From Nymphaea colorata (lineage: Eukaryota; Streptophyta; Magnoliopsida; Nymphaeales; Nymphaeaceae): a DNA stretch of 64,000 bases. The notes under the pieces were generated by a model that was not told where the DNA came from, did no database searches, and saw nothing but the letters and a program-made list of their open reading frames with translations. A program made the translations under genes and the position numbers. Within the stretch, counting starts at the first letter, position 1, and the number at the start of each line of letters is the position of its first letter. The stretch covers positions 1,054,001-1,118,000 of the forward strand of contig NW_022204508.1 of assembly GCF_008831285.2 (NCBI RefSeq). The letters are read 5' to 3'. Shown here piece after piece: positions 24,657 through 34,810 of this stretch.

Positions 24657-25744
24657 TTCTCCATTTCTTTTCCTCTAAAATCTCTCTCTTTATTCAAATC
24701 AATCAAGTTTTTACAATCTTTCATATATGTGTATAAGTGATTGTATATACACATGTATGTGCATCTTTTCTATCGCCCTCTCTTTCTTTCTTTCTTTAAA
24801 AGCTTCATTTCCTTCTCTACTAAAATTCAAACCTCATTTTCATAAACTTACATATATGTATCTATACATATATAGATATACAAATATATGTATATGTGTA
24901 TTATGAATACATATCTTTCTTTCTTTTAAATCTATGATTTTGTGATTTTCAAGAACTCTTTCTCTTTCTCCTTCTCTAATTTTTCTTTCAATCAAGTATC
25001 TCATCTTTTGCATTCTTTTGGACATTTTTCTTCTCCAAGATCATTTTTATTTACCGACTTCATTAAGACCACAACTTAAGTAATGACCCAATATTGGATT
25101 CATGCTTGATGGTCTACAATCCCCATCCATTTTCAAAAACTTTTCTTTCTTATATATGATAACTATAAAAACAAAAATCTTAGATGTATGTTATGGTAGG
25201 AATGCCTTAGATAAATGTTGTGGTAGGAATATTATGATCAATGCATCCATGCATTCACTTCCATTCAATATCACAAATGAGCACAAACACATCTCTAATA
25301 GAACTTAAGCAAGATGAGATGAAGCTCTAACTAGGTGGTAATCGAATTAGAGCAAAATCTCAAACCTACTTAAAGTCTTAAGAGAACACTAAAATAACTT
25401 CAAAATGATTTCCAAGGTTTCTAAATGATATCTACAAAGATTTCTCAATTCTAGTTTTCCTCAAAATGTTTCACATTCTCAAACAATTCTTCAAGAACAT
25501 TTTCAAAAGTTTGAACATCAAACTTCCAATATTCTTCTACACCAGATATAGAAAGGATGTTTATACCAAAAGGAAATGCATCAATGATAAACATAGCCCT
25601 TGGGTTGATTACCCCTCGTAAAGGCACCGGAAATGGTTGATCCTCGTACCGATGGGGTAGTCCCTTTCTTTCATATTTCAAAACAAAACATCATTTTTTT
25701 GGAGCACTCCAAAACGAACCAAAAAAATTTGGGGATGCAAACAG
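22845..25744 (+). repeat. 3' LTR (2.9 kb)
   Basis: Pairs with 16233-19155. It retains the 5' segment with TTTGGATCCAAATTAGATCC that the 5' LTR has lost, and has lost one of the three GCCATAAGAGATAGCT units. TATA box near 23334. Ends GGGATGCAAACA followed by the GAATA duplication. Confidence 0.9.
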
Positions 25745-26470
25745 AATAATAATAATAACAGAGAGATTTTAAGAGAGAAACCAATGAGAGAGGGAAAGAC
25801 AAATCTAAGAGAGAGAAATTAATAAAGTAAAGAGAATAAAAAATTGTAAGAGGAAAATAAAAAAAGAGATACAGGGATCAATAAAAGAGATGGATGGAGA
25901 CATTTCAGAGAGAAATTGAAGGGAGAGAGAAGAGAGAGAAAAAGTGAAATCAAAGAGAATGGGGATAACAATTAATAAAAGGGGTGGGAAAAAAGAGATT
26001 TTAAGAGAGATGGAAGAAACAAAGCTAGAGATTAACAAAAGAAAAAGAAAAAAGATATTTTAAAAGAATAATCGAAAAGAGAGAAAGGGAGAGTGTGTGT
26101 GTGTGTTGAATAATGGAGAGAGAAATAGAGATTTTAGGAGAGAAAATGAAGTGAGAGAAAGAGCAGAAGAGAGAGAAATCAAGGAGAAAGAAGAAGATTA
26201 ATAAAAGAGAAAGAAAGAAATAGAGAGAGAGGGGGAAAGAGATTGAAGAGAGTGGGAGAGAGTGTGGTTAATAAAAGAGAGAGGAAGTCAGAGAGACATC
26301 AAAGAGAGATATATTAATAGAAGAAAGAGAAAAAGAGAATTTTTAAGAAAGAAATTGAAGAGACAAAGGGAGATCTAAGAAAAAGAGAAATTAAGAAAGA
26401 GAAAGATAGAGAAAGAAACCTTTTAAGAGAGAGATAGAAGAAAGAGAGTTAAAGAAGAAGCCCTGCATCA
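25745..26470. repeat. GA-rich minisatellite-like tract, part 2
   Basis: Continues the GA tract interrupted at 16232: GAGATTTTAAGAGAGA, TTAATAAAAGAG and GAAATCAA words. The first five bases, GAATA, are the right target-site duplication. Confidence 0.8.
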
Positions 26471-26529
26471 TGTGAGAAGGAGGAAAAAGAAAAGTATGCA
26501 ATGAGGGTCCCCTGGATCAAGGGTTCAAG

Positions 26530-27260
26530 GACTTGATGAGGAGCTCAAAACTTGGCAACTTAGCCTAAGGGCAGCCCCTGAATTAAACCCCCCAACTACG
26601 TTAGGCTATGCATGAATGTGCTGGCTTGGGCTAGGAGCACGTGGCCCTGTTGAGGGCCATCAACCACAGAGGGGTACCTCGAAGAGCAGGTACCATGGCA
26701 GCCAAGGTGAACATAGGTTTTTGTGGTCGTCCGGCTAGTTCGGACGGCCTAGGGCCAGTTATGAACAAGAGAGTACCTCGACCAGGCAGAGGCTGTGACT
26801 GATAAATGGTGAGAAGGCTGAAGCAGTGGCAATGAATCAGGCCTGGCCCACCTCAGCCTAATAAAATATTAATTACTAATTTTTAAAATATTATATATAC
26901 ATATATATATATAATCTAAATATTTTAATTTTTGTTTACTAAAATTGAATCGGGCAGGGCTTAGGCCTAAGCCCAGGCATCGACCATGTACCGACTAGAG
27001 CCTGGCTGTGGATGGGCTCTGACCGTGTAGGCCAGCCACTGGCCACATGCAGCCTAGTAGTGTGTAGGCCTTAGCAAGTTTGTTTAATGCTGGTCGGGCG
27101 GGCAGGGCTTGGGCCTGGCCTGGCTGTCAAATGGGAAATGGTTGGCCCTGCCAATACCGTCGACTAGGGCCTGGCCGTGGATGGACTCTGATTGCGACTG
27201 CAGCCCTAGGCCAGCCACTGGCGAAATGCAGCCTGGTGGTTCACAGACCTTGGTGATAAT
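26530..27260. repeat. CTGGCC-rich dispersed repeat, internally duplicated
   Basis: GC-rich DNA with GCCTGGC(T/C)GTGGATGG, GGCCAGCCACTGGC and TGCAGCCT. Two internal copies start near 26993 and 27161. Related to 9721-10082 and 27615-27735. No protein family recognised. Confidence 0.6.
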
Positions 27261-27277
27261 GCACAAGCACAAATTCC

Positions 27278-27373
27278 AAACTCCACCAAATCAGAAGCAA
27301 ATGGATTTGGTGATATCAAAGGTCAAAACTCCACCAAATCAGGAGCAAATGGATTTGGTGATATCAAAGGGAA
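27278..27373 (+). repeat. Two tandem 48-bp units
   Basis: AAACTCCACCAAATCAG followed by AGCAAATGGATTTGG recurs with one substitution at exactly 48-bp spacing. Because 48 is divisible by three, both copies read in the same frame as PPNQ(K/E)QMDLVISK. The surrounding open frame (27109-27396) is otherwise unplaced. Confidence 0.85.
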
Positions 27374-27614
27374 GAAAATCAGGCAAGAGGAAATAACGCA
27401 TCCAGATAGCGTCGGTTCCAATTTCATGTTCTGTAAACCGATGGAATCTGATAAAGAGGCGCCTAATTTAAATTTGAACCTTCCTAACAAATGTATAAAC
27501 TCTATTGAGGAAGGAAACCAGTCAACATAGAGTTGATACTGAGATCATGGAGTAGGAAGAATTCTGAACCATGTTAAAAAATTCTGTTCTCTTTTTATTC
27601 TTCTTCCTCTTTAC
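27374..27614. other. Unassigned, possible coding remnant
   Basis: A frame reading HPDSVGSNFMFCKPMES, then NLPNKCINSIEE, runs to a stop near 27531. It looks protein-like but matches nothing I can name; it could be the end of a LINE or retroelement gag-type protein. Confidence 0.25.
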
Positions 27615-27735
27615 ACTTAGCTGGTTCGTTCAATGCTGGTCAGGCTTTTGGACAGGGCATGCCAGTATCAAGACACTGGGGAGGAGGACGACATGCCTGT
27701 ATGATGCAGACAGGCAGTGTTCACGTAAGCCATGA
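27615..27735. repeat. Third copy of the CTGGCC-associated repeat
   Basis: GTTCAATGCTGGTCAGGC, GGGCATGCCAGTATCAAGAC and GATGCAGACAGG match 9905-10010 closely. Confidence 0.65.
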
Positions 27736-27809
27736 GGAAATAGACAAACTTTGACCGGGTTTCTTTGGAGGCTGGTGGTAGAGTCCAGCTTTGGTGAAAG
27801 GATTCCGGC

Positions 27810-27811
<2 letters not shown>

Positions 27812-27850
<39 letters not shown>
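27812..27850. repeat. (GA)n microsatellite
   Basis: Pure GA run of about 36 bp. Confidence 0.95.
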
Positions 27851-27851
<1 letters not shown>

Positions 27852-28580
27852 GCCAATGGACAGCAATAAATGCATAATCTCCAAAGATTGTTTGTAGAGC
27901 CAATGGTGGCTTCTTTCTTTGTTTTTTTTCTTTTTTATGTCAAGTGGTTAGTTACATTATTCTCTTACAATTTTGTAAAAGTTGTTCCTGAAGGATAGTT
28001 TGGTCATTTTGATATACATAATCCATAAAATTAATATAGCAGCCCCATAAAGTTGATGTATTTGGAAGGAGGAAAGGGTGGGGGGCAGGTCGGTAGAGGT
28101 TGTGTTTTCGTCAATAGTGCATGTATTGTGTTTTCCCCCATTGTTGCACACAAAGACTTGCGCATGGTCACTTAATATGGAGTTCTCTTTAATGGAACTG
28201 GTAGGATGCTTATATACATTTTTAAAATTCAGATTACACGTTTTTCTTTTTTTTAATTCATGGTGAATGAATGAAGATTTTATATGGTTGTTCTGGGCGT
28301 GTGTTCCAGTTAAGTGGGTTCTTGATGTGATTATAACTGAAGAATGAGCAGACAAAGTCTGATGTTTATCCATTTTGGTTTCCAAGGGGGAAGGTAGAGA
28401 TTGTAAGGGTGGTGACCTTTGGTGTTTGCCATTTTGTTTTTTCAAGGGGTAAACAAAAGATCCTTCATCTTTTATTAAGTGTATTGTACATGTATTACAT
28501 ATGTATGTCTGCTTCTTGGCTTCTCATGCAACTCTTCTTGTGAATGATCATTGTAGCACGAAGGGACTCTTCGTTACTCG
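27851..28580. other. No gene seen
   Basis: AT-rich. A 162-codon minus-strand frame (27957-28445) is composed of lysine, asparagine, histidine and serine without any domain, so I do not treat it as a gene. Confidence 0.4.
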
Positions 28581-28640
28581 TTCTCTCTCTCTCTCTCTCT
28601 CTCCCATTGTCCTTCTCTCTCTCTCTCTATGTATGTGTCA

Positions 28641-28685
<45 letters not shown>

Positions 28686-28760
28686 TTTTTCCCGGTTATC
28701 AGGAATCAATGCTGAAAATAACTATATATATATGTATATAACTATATATATATATTGTTC
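28581..28760. repeat. (CT)n and (TA)n microsatellites
   Basis: CT runs at about 28582-28628 and TA runs at about 28645-28680 and 28724-28755. Confidence 0.9.
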
Positions 28761-28764
28761 TTAC

Positions 28765-29045
28765 AATCAAACAATAGACAAAACAAAATTACAAATTAAG
28801 AACAGAATGTACAAGATGCAAATATTGGACAAAACATACAAAATGGACTTAACATACATGAAATGTCGGACAGAACAAACAGGGCACACAAGAAAAACAA
28901 TCACTGAACAAAAGGAACTCGATGTTCTATTCATAAAACCATCAAAGAGTGGGCAGAGAAGACCAATAACATGACAGAGGTATGGTAGAAAGGACATCCA
29001 GTCCATTTGGTCAATGAAACAGTGATCAAACACCTATTAGCATGC
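28765..29045. mobile_element. Fragment of the GGACAGAAC-rich PIF/Harbinger-like family
   Basis: Repeats of GGACAGAACAAA, ACAAAATGGAC and TTGGACAAAACATAC resemble the subterminal repeats of the element at 57759-60097. So does the closing order: AACTCGATGTTCTATTC, AAAACCATCAAA, TGGGCAGAGAAGACC, GAAAGGACATCCAGTCC, CAGTGATCAAACACCT. The right end CAAACACCT fits CAAACAACCTC of that element. The left terminus is missing or merged into the microsatellite. Confidence 0.6.
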
Positions 29046-29609
29046 ACACTTAGGCACATTTACTAGCTAAGTGTGCATGAAAGAAGCCAATTTGTAAAAA
29101 AATTACGATAAAAGAATGATGATTCCACATGAATCTGATTTATGACTGATTCAATGGATATTATAAAAAAAAAGTTGTTGAATTTTGGAGGCTCTTGAAT
29201 CAGCTGATTCAGGCCGATTCAAGCCGATGGTATCAAGATGATGTTTATATAGATGATGATCGAAAATGACAATGGATGACGTGAAGCTAACAGGTCTGGT
29301 GATAGGGGCGTGAAACTGGTTAATGACCAAAATAATTTTGATTAAGGAAAGAGGAGCCAAACTGGTTTTATGCACGCCTCTATGCATGCACAGGAGTGTG
29401 TAATGACTAGACTGACATTAATAAAGTGTAAAAATAAAGATTTTAAAAAGGATAAAAAGGAGATTGTAAAAAAGTAAGAAGATTAAAAAGTAATTTCATT
29501 ATTAAAAATTTCTAAAATACCCCCACCCTCTCTCTTTGTGGGATTTATATTTGTTGCATGCACAAAGTAGTGAGAAAAAAAGTTAATTTTTTTTGTAATA
29601 AATGTATTT

Positions 29610-29617
<8 letters not shown>
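29046..29617. other. No gene seen
   Basis: AT-rich intergenic sequence without recognised features. Confidence 0.4.

Positions 29618-29641
<24 letters not shown>
29618..29641. repeat. (TA)n microsatellite
   Basis: TA run directly before the duplicated NLR flank. The same arrangement (TA/GT run before AACAGTAGAACTCGACC) occurs at 62992-63090. Confidence 0.9.
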
Positions 29642-30170
29642 ACAGTAGAACTCGACCCATTTGCAATCTGCTTGCCGACAGACAGCAAGTTGTAGATACT
29701 AAAGGAAAATAAGAGAGAAAAGCTTCAGCTTTGGAAGCTTGATTGATAAGCGTGTGAAGGGTTGGAATAGTTGGGTCAGATGCTGCTGATTTTCACATCA
29801 AATGTAAGTGTTTTTTCTTTTTGACGAAAATAAAGTTATGCACAGCATTGTTTGCCAATTATATTTGTGGTCCATACCGCTGTCTACAAAGTCCATTTTT
29901 TTCTTTTCATTTTTGTCCACTTGTGTGCCGCTCAGGGTACCTTCATTAGATTCCTCCTATTTTCTTTTCCTCTTAAAATCCCAATCGAGGAATCAATCGA
30001 GGAATCAAGAACAAATTGAAAGTGGCTTTTTTTCTCCAAACTGTGATTATTTTTTTTAATAAATTATTTGATTTAAATTTTTAATGATGTCTCAGCATTA
30101 ATTATTTTTCTCACTTTAAATCATAAAAAAAATCAAATGCCAATATTTAAAACACAGTGTTATTGGAGAA

Positions 30171-30173
<3 letters not shown>

Positions 30174-30203
<30 letters not shown>
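30174..30203. repeat. (TA)n microsatellite
   Basis: TA run of about 28 bp. Confidence 0.9.
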
Positions 30204-30209
<6 letters not shown>

Positions 30210-30538
30210 ATTACAGTCAAATCAGGCCAGTTACATATTTTATTTTCTTTTAATTTTGTTACTGTCATGGCAAGCTGCGCCAAACATGGGCTTGGAGCTT
30301 GATGGCTGCGCCGAGCCAGGTTGAGACATGATGGCTGGACCGAGTGCAGGTTATACATTCACATGCTGTTATTGAATTTTTGGCATAGTGTAATGAAGTA
30401 AATTGCTGAGAAACAGGTGACCCAGCAGGGCCTGCTTCCTTATAAAACAACTGATGCCAAAAGCCTCATATGGACATCCTGGTGTGATTTCTTAGAATCT
30501 TACACTTTGAAGAAGTTTTATAATTTCAATGCTATCAT

Positions 30539-30735
30539 CAGTAGCGGAGCTACTGTGTCTGCCCATGCCAGCCCCTGAAATCTTGCATTTTGATTAAGTT
30601 TGGACCTAGAATCAAGTAGGTCCAGCCGCATATGGTGCCCGCATCAGACTTGAGTCAGTACCCTGCAATCACTCATTCTCTTATGTGAGAGATCAATCTG
30701 TGCCACTCAACCAAAATTTTTTGGCTCCGCCACCG
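30539..30735. mobile_element. hAT MITE, 197 bp, CAGGGGCGGAG family
   Basis: Ends CAGTAGCGGAGCTA and, inverted, CGGTGGCGGAGCCA (11 of 14 alike). Flanked by GCTATCAT and GCTTTCAT, an 8-bp target duplication with one difference. The paralogous flank at about 63525-63540 reads straight through GCTTTCATATA without the element and so serves as the empty site. Confidence 0.85.
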
Positions 30736-31062
30736 GCTTTCATATATCCACCTGAATTAAGAAAAACATACCATAAAATGCATGAATTATAAATTATTCG
30801 ACTATTGCAGATTTTTCAGATTGTGGGTATGTATTTTAAATTTGTGAAGATCATTAAATGCATATTAATGGCCTAAATTCTTTATGTGAAGATCAATCTG
30901 CACCAAAAATTTTTTGGCTCCGCCACCGGCTCATATATCCACCTGAATAAGAAAAACATACCATAAAATGCATGAATTATAAATTATTCGACTATTGCAG
31001 ATTTTCAGATTGTGGTATGTATTAAATTGTGAAGATCATTAAATGCATATTAATGGCCTAAA
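30680..31062. repeat. Direct tandem duplication of about 185-200 bp
   Basis: Two copies (30680-30878 and 30880-31062) share GATCAATCTG, TTTTTTGGCTCCGCCACCGG, ACATACCATAAAATGCATGA and TTAATGGCCTAAA. The second copy differs mainly by single-base losses inside short homopolymers (GGCTTTC/GGCTC, GATTTTTC/GATTTTC, GTGGGT/GTGGT, TTTTAAATTTG/TTAAATTG). The junction carries the end of the MITE twice. Confidence 0.85.
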
Positions 31063-31420
31063 TATTAAAAACCAAAACTTTGATGGTCGCTCAAACATCG
31101 CCAATTTGGGATTTTACCATCAGCTAATTAATCAGGGCCTTTGTGCACCAATTGATGATATAAAACAATAATATTTATTGTTTTCAATCAGTATTGTATG
31201 GTCATCAATAATTGTTATTTTTGATGGTAAACTAGATGACTCTTGATGCATAAAAGGTATGCCAGTTCAGTTCAACAACAATTCAACTTACCAGACCCAA
31301 ATGAAACAAGAGGGAGAGGGAGAGAGAAAGAAGAGGCAATGAAATGGAAACACACATATTTAACCAAAATAATTAATTACAATTTGTCACTGATTTTCAG
31401 TAACATTATCTATAACATTT

Positions 31421-34400
31421 TCAGTAACCAAAATAATTAATTACAAGACGGTCTCTTAACTCCTGCGGCAAATCAAGTGCTGGACATGAGTAAACTGTCA
31501 ACATTCGAAGCTTCGAGAGGCAGGCTATCTGTTGCTGTGCATCGGTAGGACATGTTTCATTTTTTTTCGCTGGGGAGTAATATTATTCACGTCCACAAGA
31601 GACTTCAGATTGGGGAAGCCCCAAAGCCATAGGTATCTCAGTTTGGGGAGGCATTGCCAGTGGCCTCCCTAGCTAATGTCCTCAATGAAACCATCTAGGT
31701 GCAATAGCTCCAGTTGGGAGAGACCCCACACCCACTCAGGAACCCTTCCCCATTTGACCTCATCAACATTACTGTCAATCAACGACAGAGTCTTGAGGGA
31801 GGGTAGAAATGTCGATACCTGTGATAGCAATGGGCGATGGCACTAGTACTGCTGATTCTGAATCCAACTCCAAGTAAGTGAGCTTAGGCAGTTGCTCAAG
31901 CAATTTCTATCCCAATCTTGCATTTGGGCAATTCAGCACTGTCAGCCTTTGGAGTTGAGTCGCTTGACCGTCATGCCCCGCGAGCTCCAATGGAGCATAA
32001 ATCAAGCCTTCTATCTGCATCTTTGGACAATTCTTAAATTTCACCTCCCTTAAGCATGATATAGAAGTAAATGTTGATTCCAGTTGGGGAAATCTTTCAT
32101 GTCCAGTTCTTCAAGCGAAGGAAGGCAAGTAGGGAGCTGCTTCAAAATCATCAGGTCCTCTTTATAGCTGGCATGTGATCATCAGCTACTTGCTCTAGGC
32201 TGTTACAATCTCTCACATCCAACGACTCCAATGCAGGCATGTAAGCAAGAGTCTTCAGCCTACCATAATAGTTCATACACAATGACTTGAGGGCAGGCAA
32301 GTCACCAATCGTGCTGAAACCATCACACATAAAAATCTTCAAGGAGTTCAGCAAAGGCATGCTCGGCAATTCACACAATGTTGGGCAGTAGTCGACCTTC
32401 AATTCTTCCAATGATTTAATTCCTATCACTGTTAACCATGATGGGCAACTTTCTAGGCATAGCATCTGCAGCTCCCCATAATTGGTGTCCAAATACCATG
32501 CAGGCCCATCTCCTTTATAATCACAAAATCCCAACCTCTCTATGCCATGTGGAGGTTCCAAAGCCTCCAGCAAACCCCTCTCTTCAGAAGCATTATCCAC
32601 TCTGTCATCGTCTTGCTCCCAACACCCCACTTAGCTCATGCTTCACCTTAAGCTGTGCTTTCTTTGCATCAATTACTTTCACCCTTCCCCCACCCAGACC
32701 TTCTATTGACATTTCCCCGTTCAGTTTGTTCAAGTCTTTTAGTTCCCTAATATTGCAACCTCTTCTTGTCTTCCCTTGGTCATCGCATACCATAAACCTA
32801 TGCAAGGTCCGTAAATTGGTAACCTTCCCCAGGCATTTGGCTATAAATTTCAATGACTCTGTTTCATTCAGCCCAAGATACCTCAAGTTGCACAGTTTGC
32901 CCATTTCTTTGGGCAACTCTTCAATGCTACTATGACTTAAATCCAATGTTTGCAAGTTACAGAGTCTACCGATTGAACTGGGCAACCGTCTCACTTTACA
33001 ATAGTTTAGATTGAGATATTTTAGATGTGAAAAGTCTTCATTGGACTTTGGCAGCTCATCGATCCTATATCCCCTCAATGACAACACCCTCAACCACTTG
33101 AATTGGTCAAGTCTTCAATATAAACCCAAGGCAAGTCTGAATAGAAATCATTTATCAATATTGTGCTCAACTTATTTCCCGCCCCTGAGGCTTTATGCTT
33201 CTCTGCTTCTGCATCATCTACACGAAGTAATGACATATGGTGGGTGTGCTCAATAACAGAGGCATCACTATATTCCTTTCCACCTATATATAAGGCAAGG
33301 TCATGCAAAATGTCATGCAGCTTGAGATGAGTGCCCTCATGAAATCCGTGTGTTTTTTCAATCAAGCATCGGTTATTAGATCTTTAATGCATTGGTTTGC
33401 TGTCACTTCCACATCTATGCCTTCGTTTTCCTTAATCAATCCATGTGCCACCCATTGGCTGTTCAATATCTCCCTTTCAATCTCATAATCCTTTGGATAA
33501 ATGTAGCAATACACAAAACAACTCTTCAAATAATGGGGCAAGTCATCATTGCTCAGCGTGAGACCTGGAAGAATTTTGCCCCCGATTTCACCTGCAGGCA
33601 TCTCCCATTCCCATATCTTATTACCCTCAACGAATTTCCAGTCTTCTGTATGCATTTTCTTTGTACGCATCATGGACCCTACCATCTTAATCACAAGCGG
33701 CAACCCACCACACTTCCTTACTATTCTCTCTCCAACATGTTTGATCTGATGCATCACCACATCTTGTTCTGTTTGGCCTTCTCTTAATGCCTCCTTCAGA
33801 AACAACTCCCAGCTTTGGTCAAAACTAAATTCTCGTAATTCATACTGGTAATCAAAATATTGCTCCCCATTTCACCTGCCATCAATGTTCCCTCTACCTC
33901 TCCATCCCACCATTTTAGTACCCACACATCATCTAGGACCAACAAAAAATTTTCCTTTGAGAGCTCGTTCCGTAATTGTGTGCACAACTCACTCAAGGAA
34001 CAATCAGGATTTTCTCCAGACACTTCCTTAGTATCTCTGCACCAAATCCTTAAGGTTTGGCCTCTCCGAAACACAAACCCAGCATCTACATTTCCCAAAA
34101 TATTGTTTGGTTTCATTAAAGACCATTTTTGCAAGAGTTGTTTTGCCGATTCTGCCTTTTCCTACAATAAAAATAATAGAAACACCACCCATCGTGTCAC
34201 ACTACTATCTATAGAGTCATTCGACAAGAGCTTTTCGACCATTACATCTTTATCATCCTCCCTGCCTGTGGGTGGGTGTACACCCATGTGATGGGTCGTC
34301 ACTCGGTTGTCATGTTCACCACAACAGGACCCTCAACACCAATATCTCTTCCAAACACATCCGCCATCATCTTATTGTTTTCTTTTATTTTATCAAGCTT

Positions 34401-34810
34401 TTGGTTGATAGGTTTAATGTCATTTGCAAGTTTGTTGGAAGCAAATACAAGTTCCTTAAAGCAAGAGCACAGAGTATTCCAGGGCTTCCTTACCTTGTTC
34501 CATGAAGTTATAGATACTTGTCCCTTTTGCAAAGTGAAATTGTGGTTTGGTATCCTTCGATGATGTCCTGGGCATCATAGAAAACATCCTTTAGCTCTCC
34601 CTCTAAATCTCTGTTGCACTCATTGCTGAAAAAGGGCTTGTGATCTGTGACTTTGAGGGCCTTCTCAAAGTATTACAGCTTCTGCTGGAGCACCTCTAGA
34701 TTGTCTTTGGCTTTCAAGATGAGGTCCACCTTTTCTTTCAACAAGCTGGTCTCATCCCCCAACAGAATAGAAATGGATGTTTGCACAAGGGTGTCAATTA
34801 CTGTTGTCAT
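31421..34810 (-). pseudogene. CC-NBS-LRR (NLR) resistance gene, broken copy A
   Basis: NLRs are intracellular immune receptors that sense pathogen effectors through an ATP-binding switch. From ATG at 34810 the order is: a CC/Rx-N-like region (TTVIDTLVQTSI); the P-loop IVGKGRIGKTTLA (about 34150); RNBS-A CWVCVSE; kinase-2 FLLVLDDVW (about 33930); RNBS-B GSNILITS; GLPL as CGGLPLVIK (about 33700); RNBS-D LKSCFVYCYIYPKD (about 33520); MHD-equivalent LHDILHDLA (about 33310). LRRs follow from about 33090 (NLQTLDLSHSSIEELPKEMG) to the end at 31421. There is no intron. Length fits a full CNL. Stops occur in the CC region and after RNBS-A, and frameshifts occur near 34130, 33800, 33090 and 32620. The P-loop has K and R where GMGGIGKTT is usual. 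It is probably non-functional, unless some indels are assembly errors. Copy B at 45.3-53.5 kb is a paralogue. Confidence 0.93.

Larger units (their letters stand above)
16233..25744 (+). mobile_element. Complete LARD-type LTR retrotransposon, 9.5 kb
   Basis: Two long direct repeats (16233-19155 and 22845-25744) begin TGTAATCA and end GCAAACA, giving the TG...CA ends of LTRs. A 5-bp duplication GAATA flanks the whole. A primer-binding-like sequence follows the 5' LTR and a purine tract precedes the 3' LTR. The 3.7-kb interior has no recognisable gag, protease, reverse transcriptase, RNase H or integrase; it consists of degenerate tandem repeats. Long LTRs plus a non-coding interior match the published definition of LARDs (large retrotransposon derivatives), which depend on an autonomous partner. 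Fragments of the same LTR family lie at 9105-9720, 10083-10775 and 36327-37013. The strand given is the one implied by the PBS and TATA box. Confidence 0.9.
29642..31240. repeat. NLR 3'-side flank, copy A of a segmental duplication
   Basis: AACAGTAGAACTCGACC, AGCTTCAGCTTTGGAAGCTT, GAGAAACAGGTGA, AGCCTCATATGGACAT and TCAGGGCCTTTGTGCA are shared in order with 63091-63970. Copy A contains a hAT MITE and a tandem duplication that copy C lacks. A 300-bp part (29850-30130, CCCAATCGAGGAATCAA) is also similar to the 5'-side flanks at 35230-35500 and 54570-54760. Confidence 0.85.

Noticed and set aside
27957-28445. 162-codon minus-strand frame
   Set aside because: Composition is low in hydrophobic residues, with no domain, no neighbours and no splice or promoter context.
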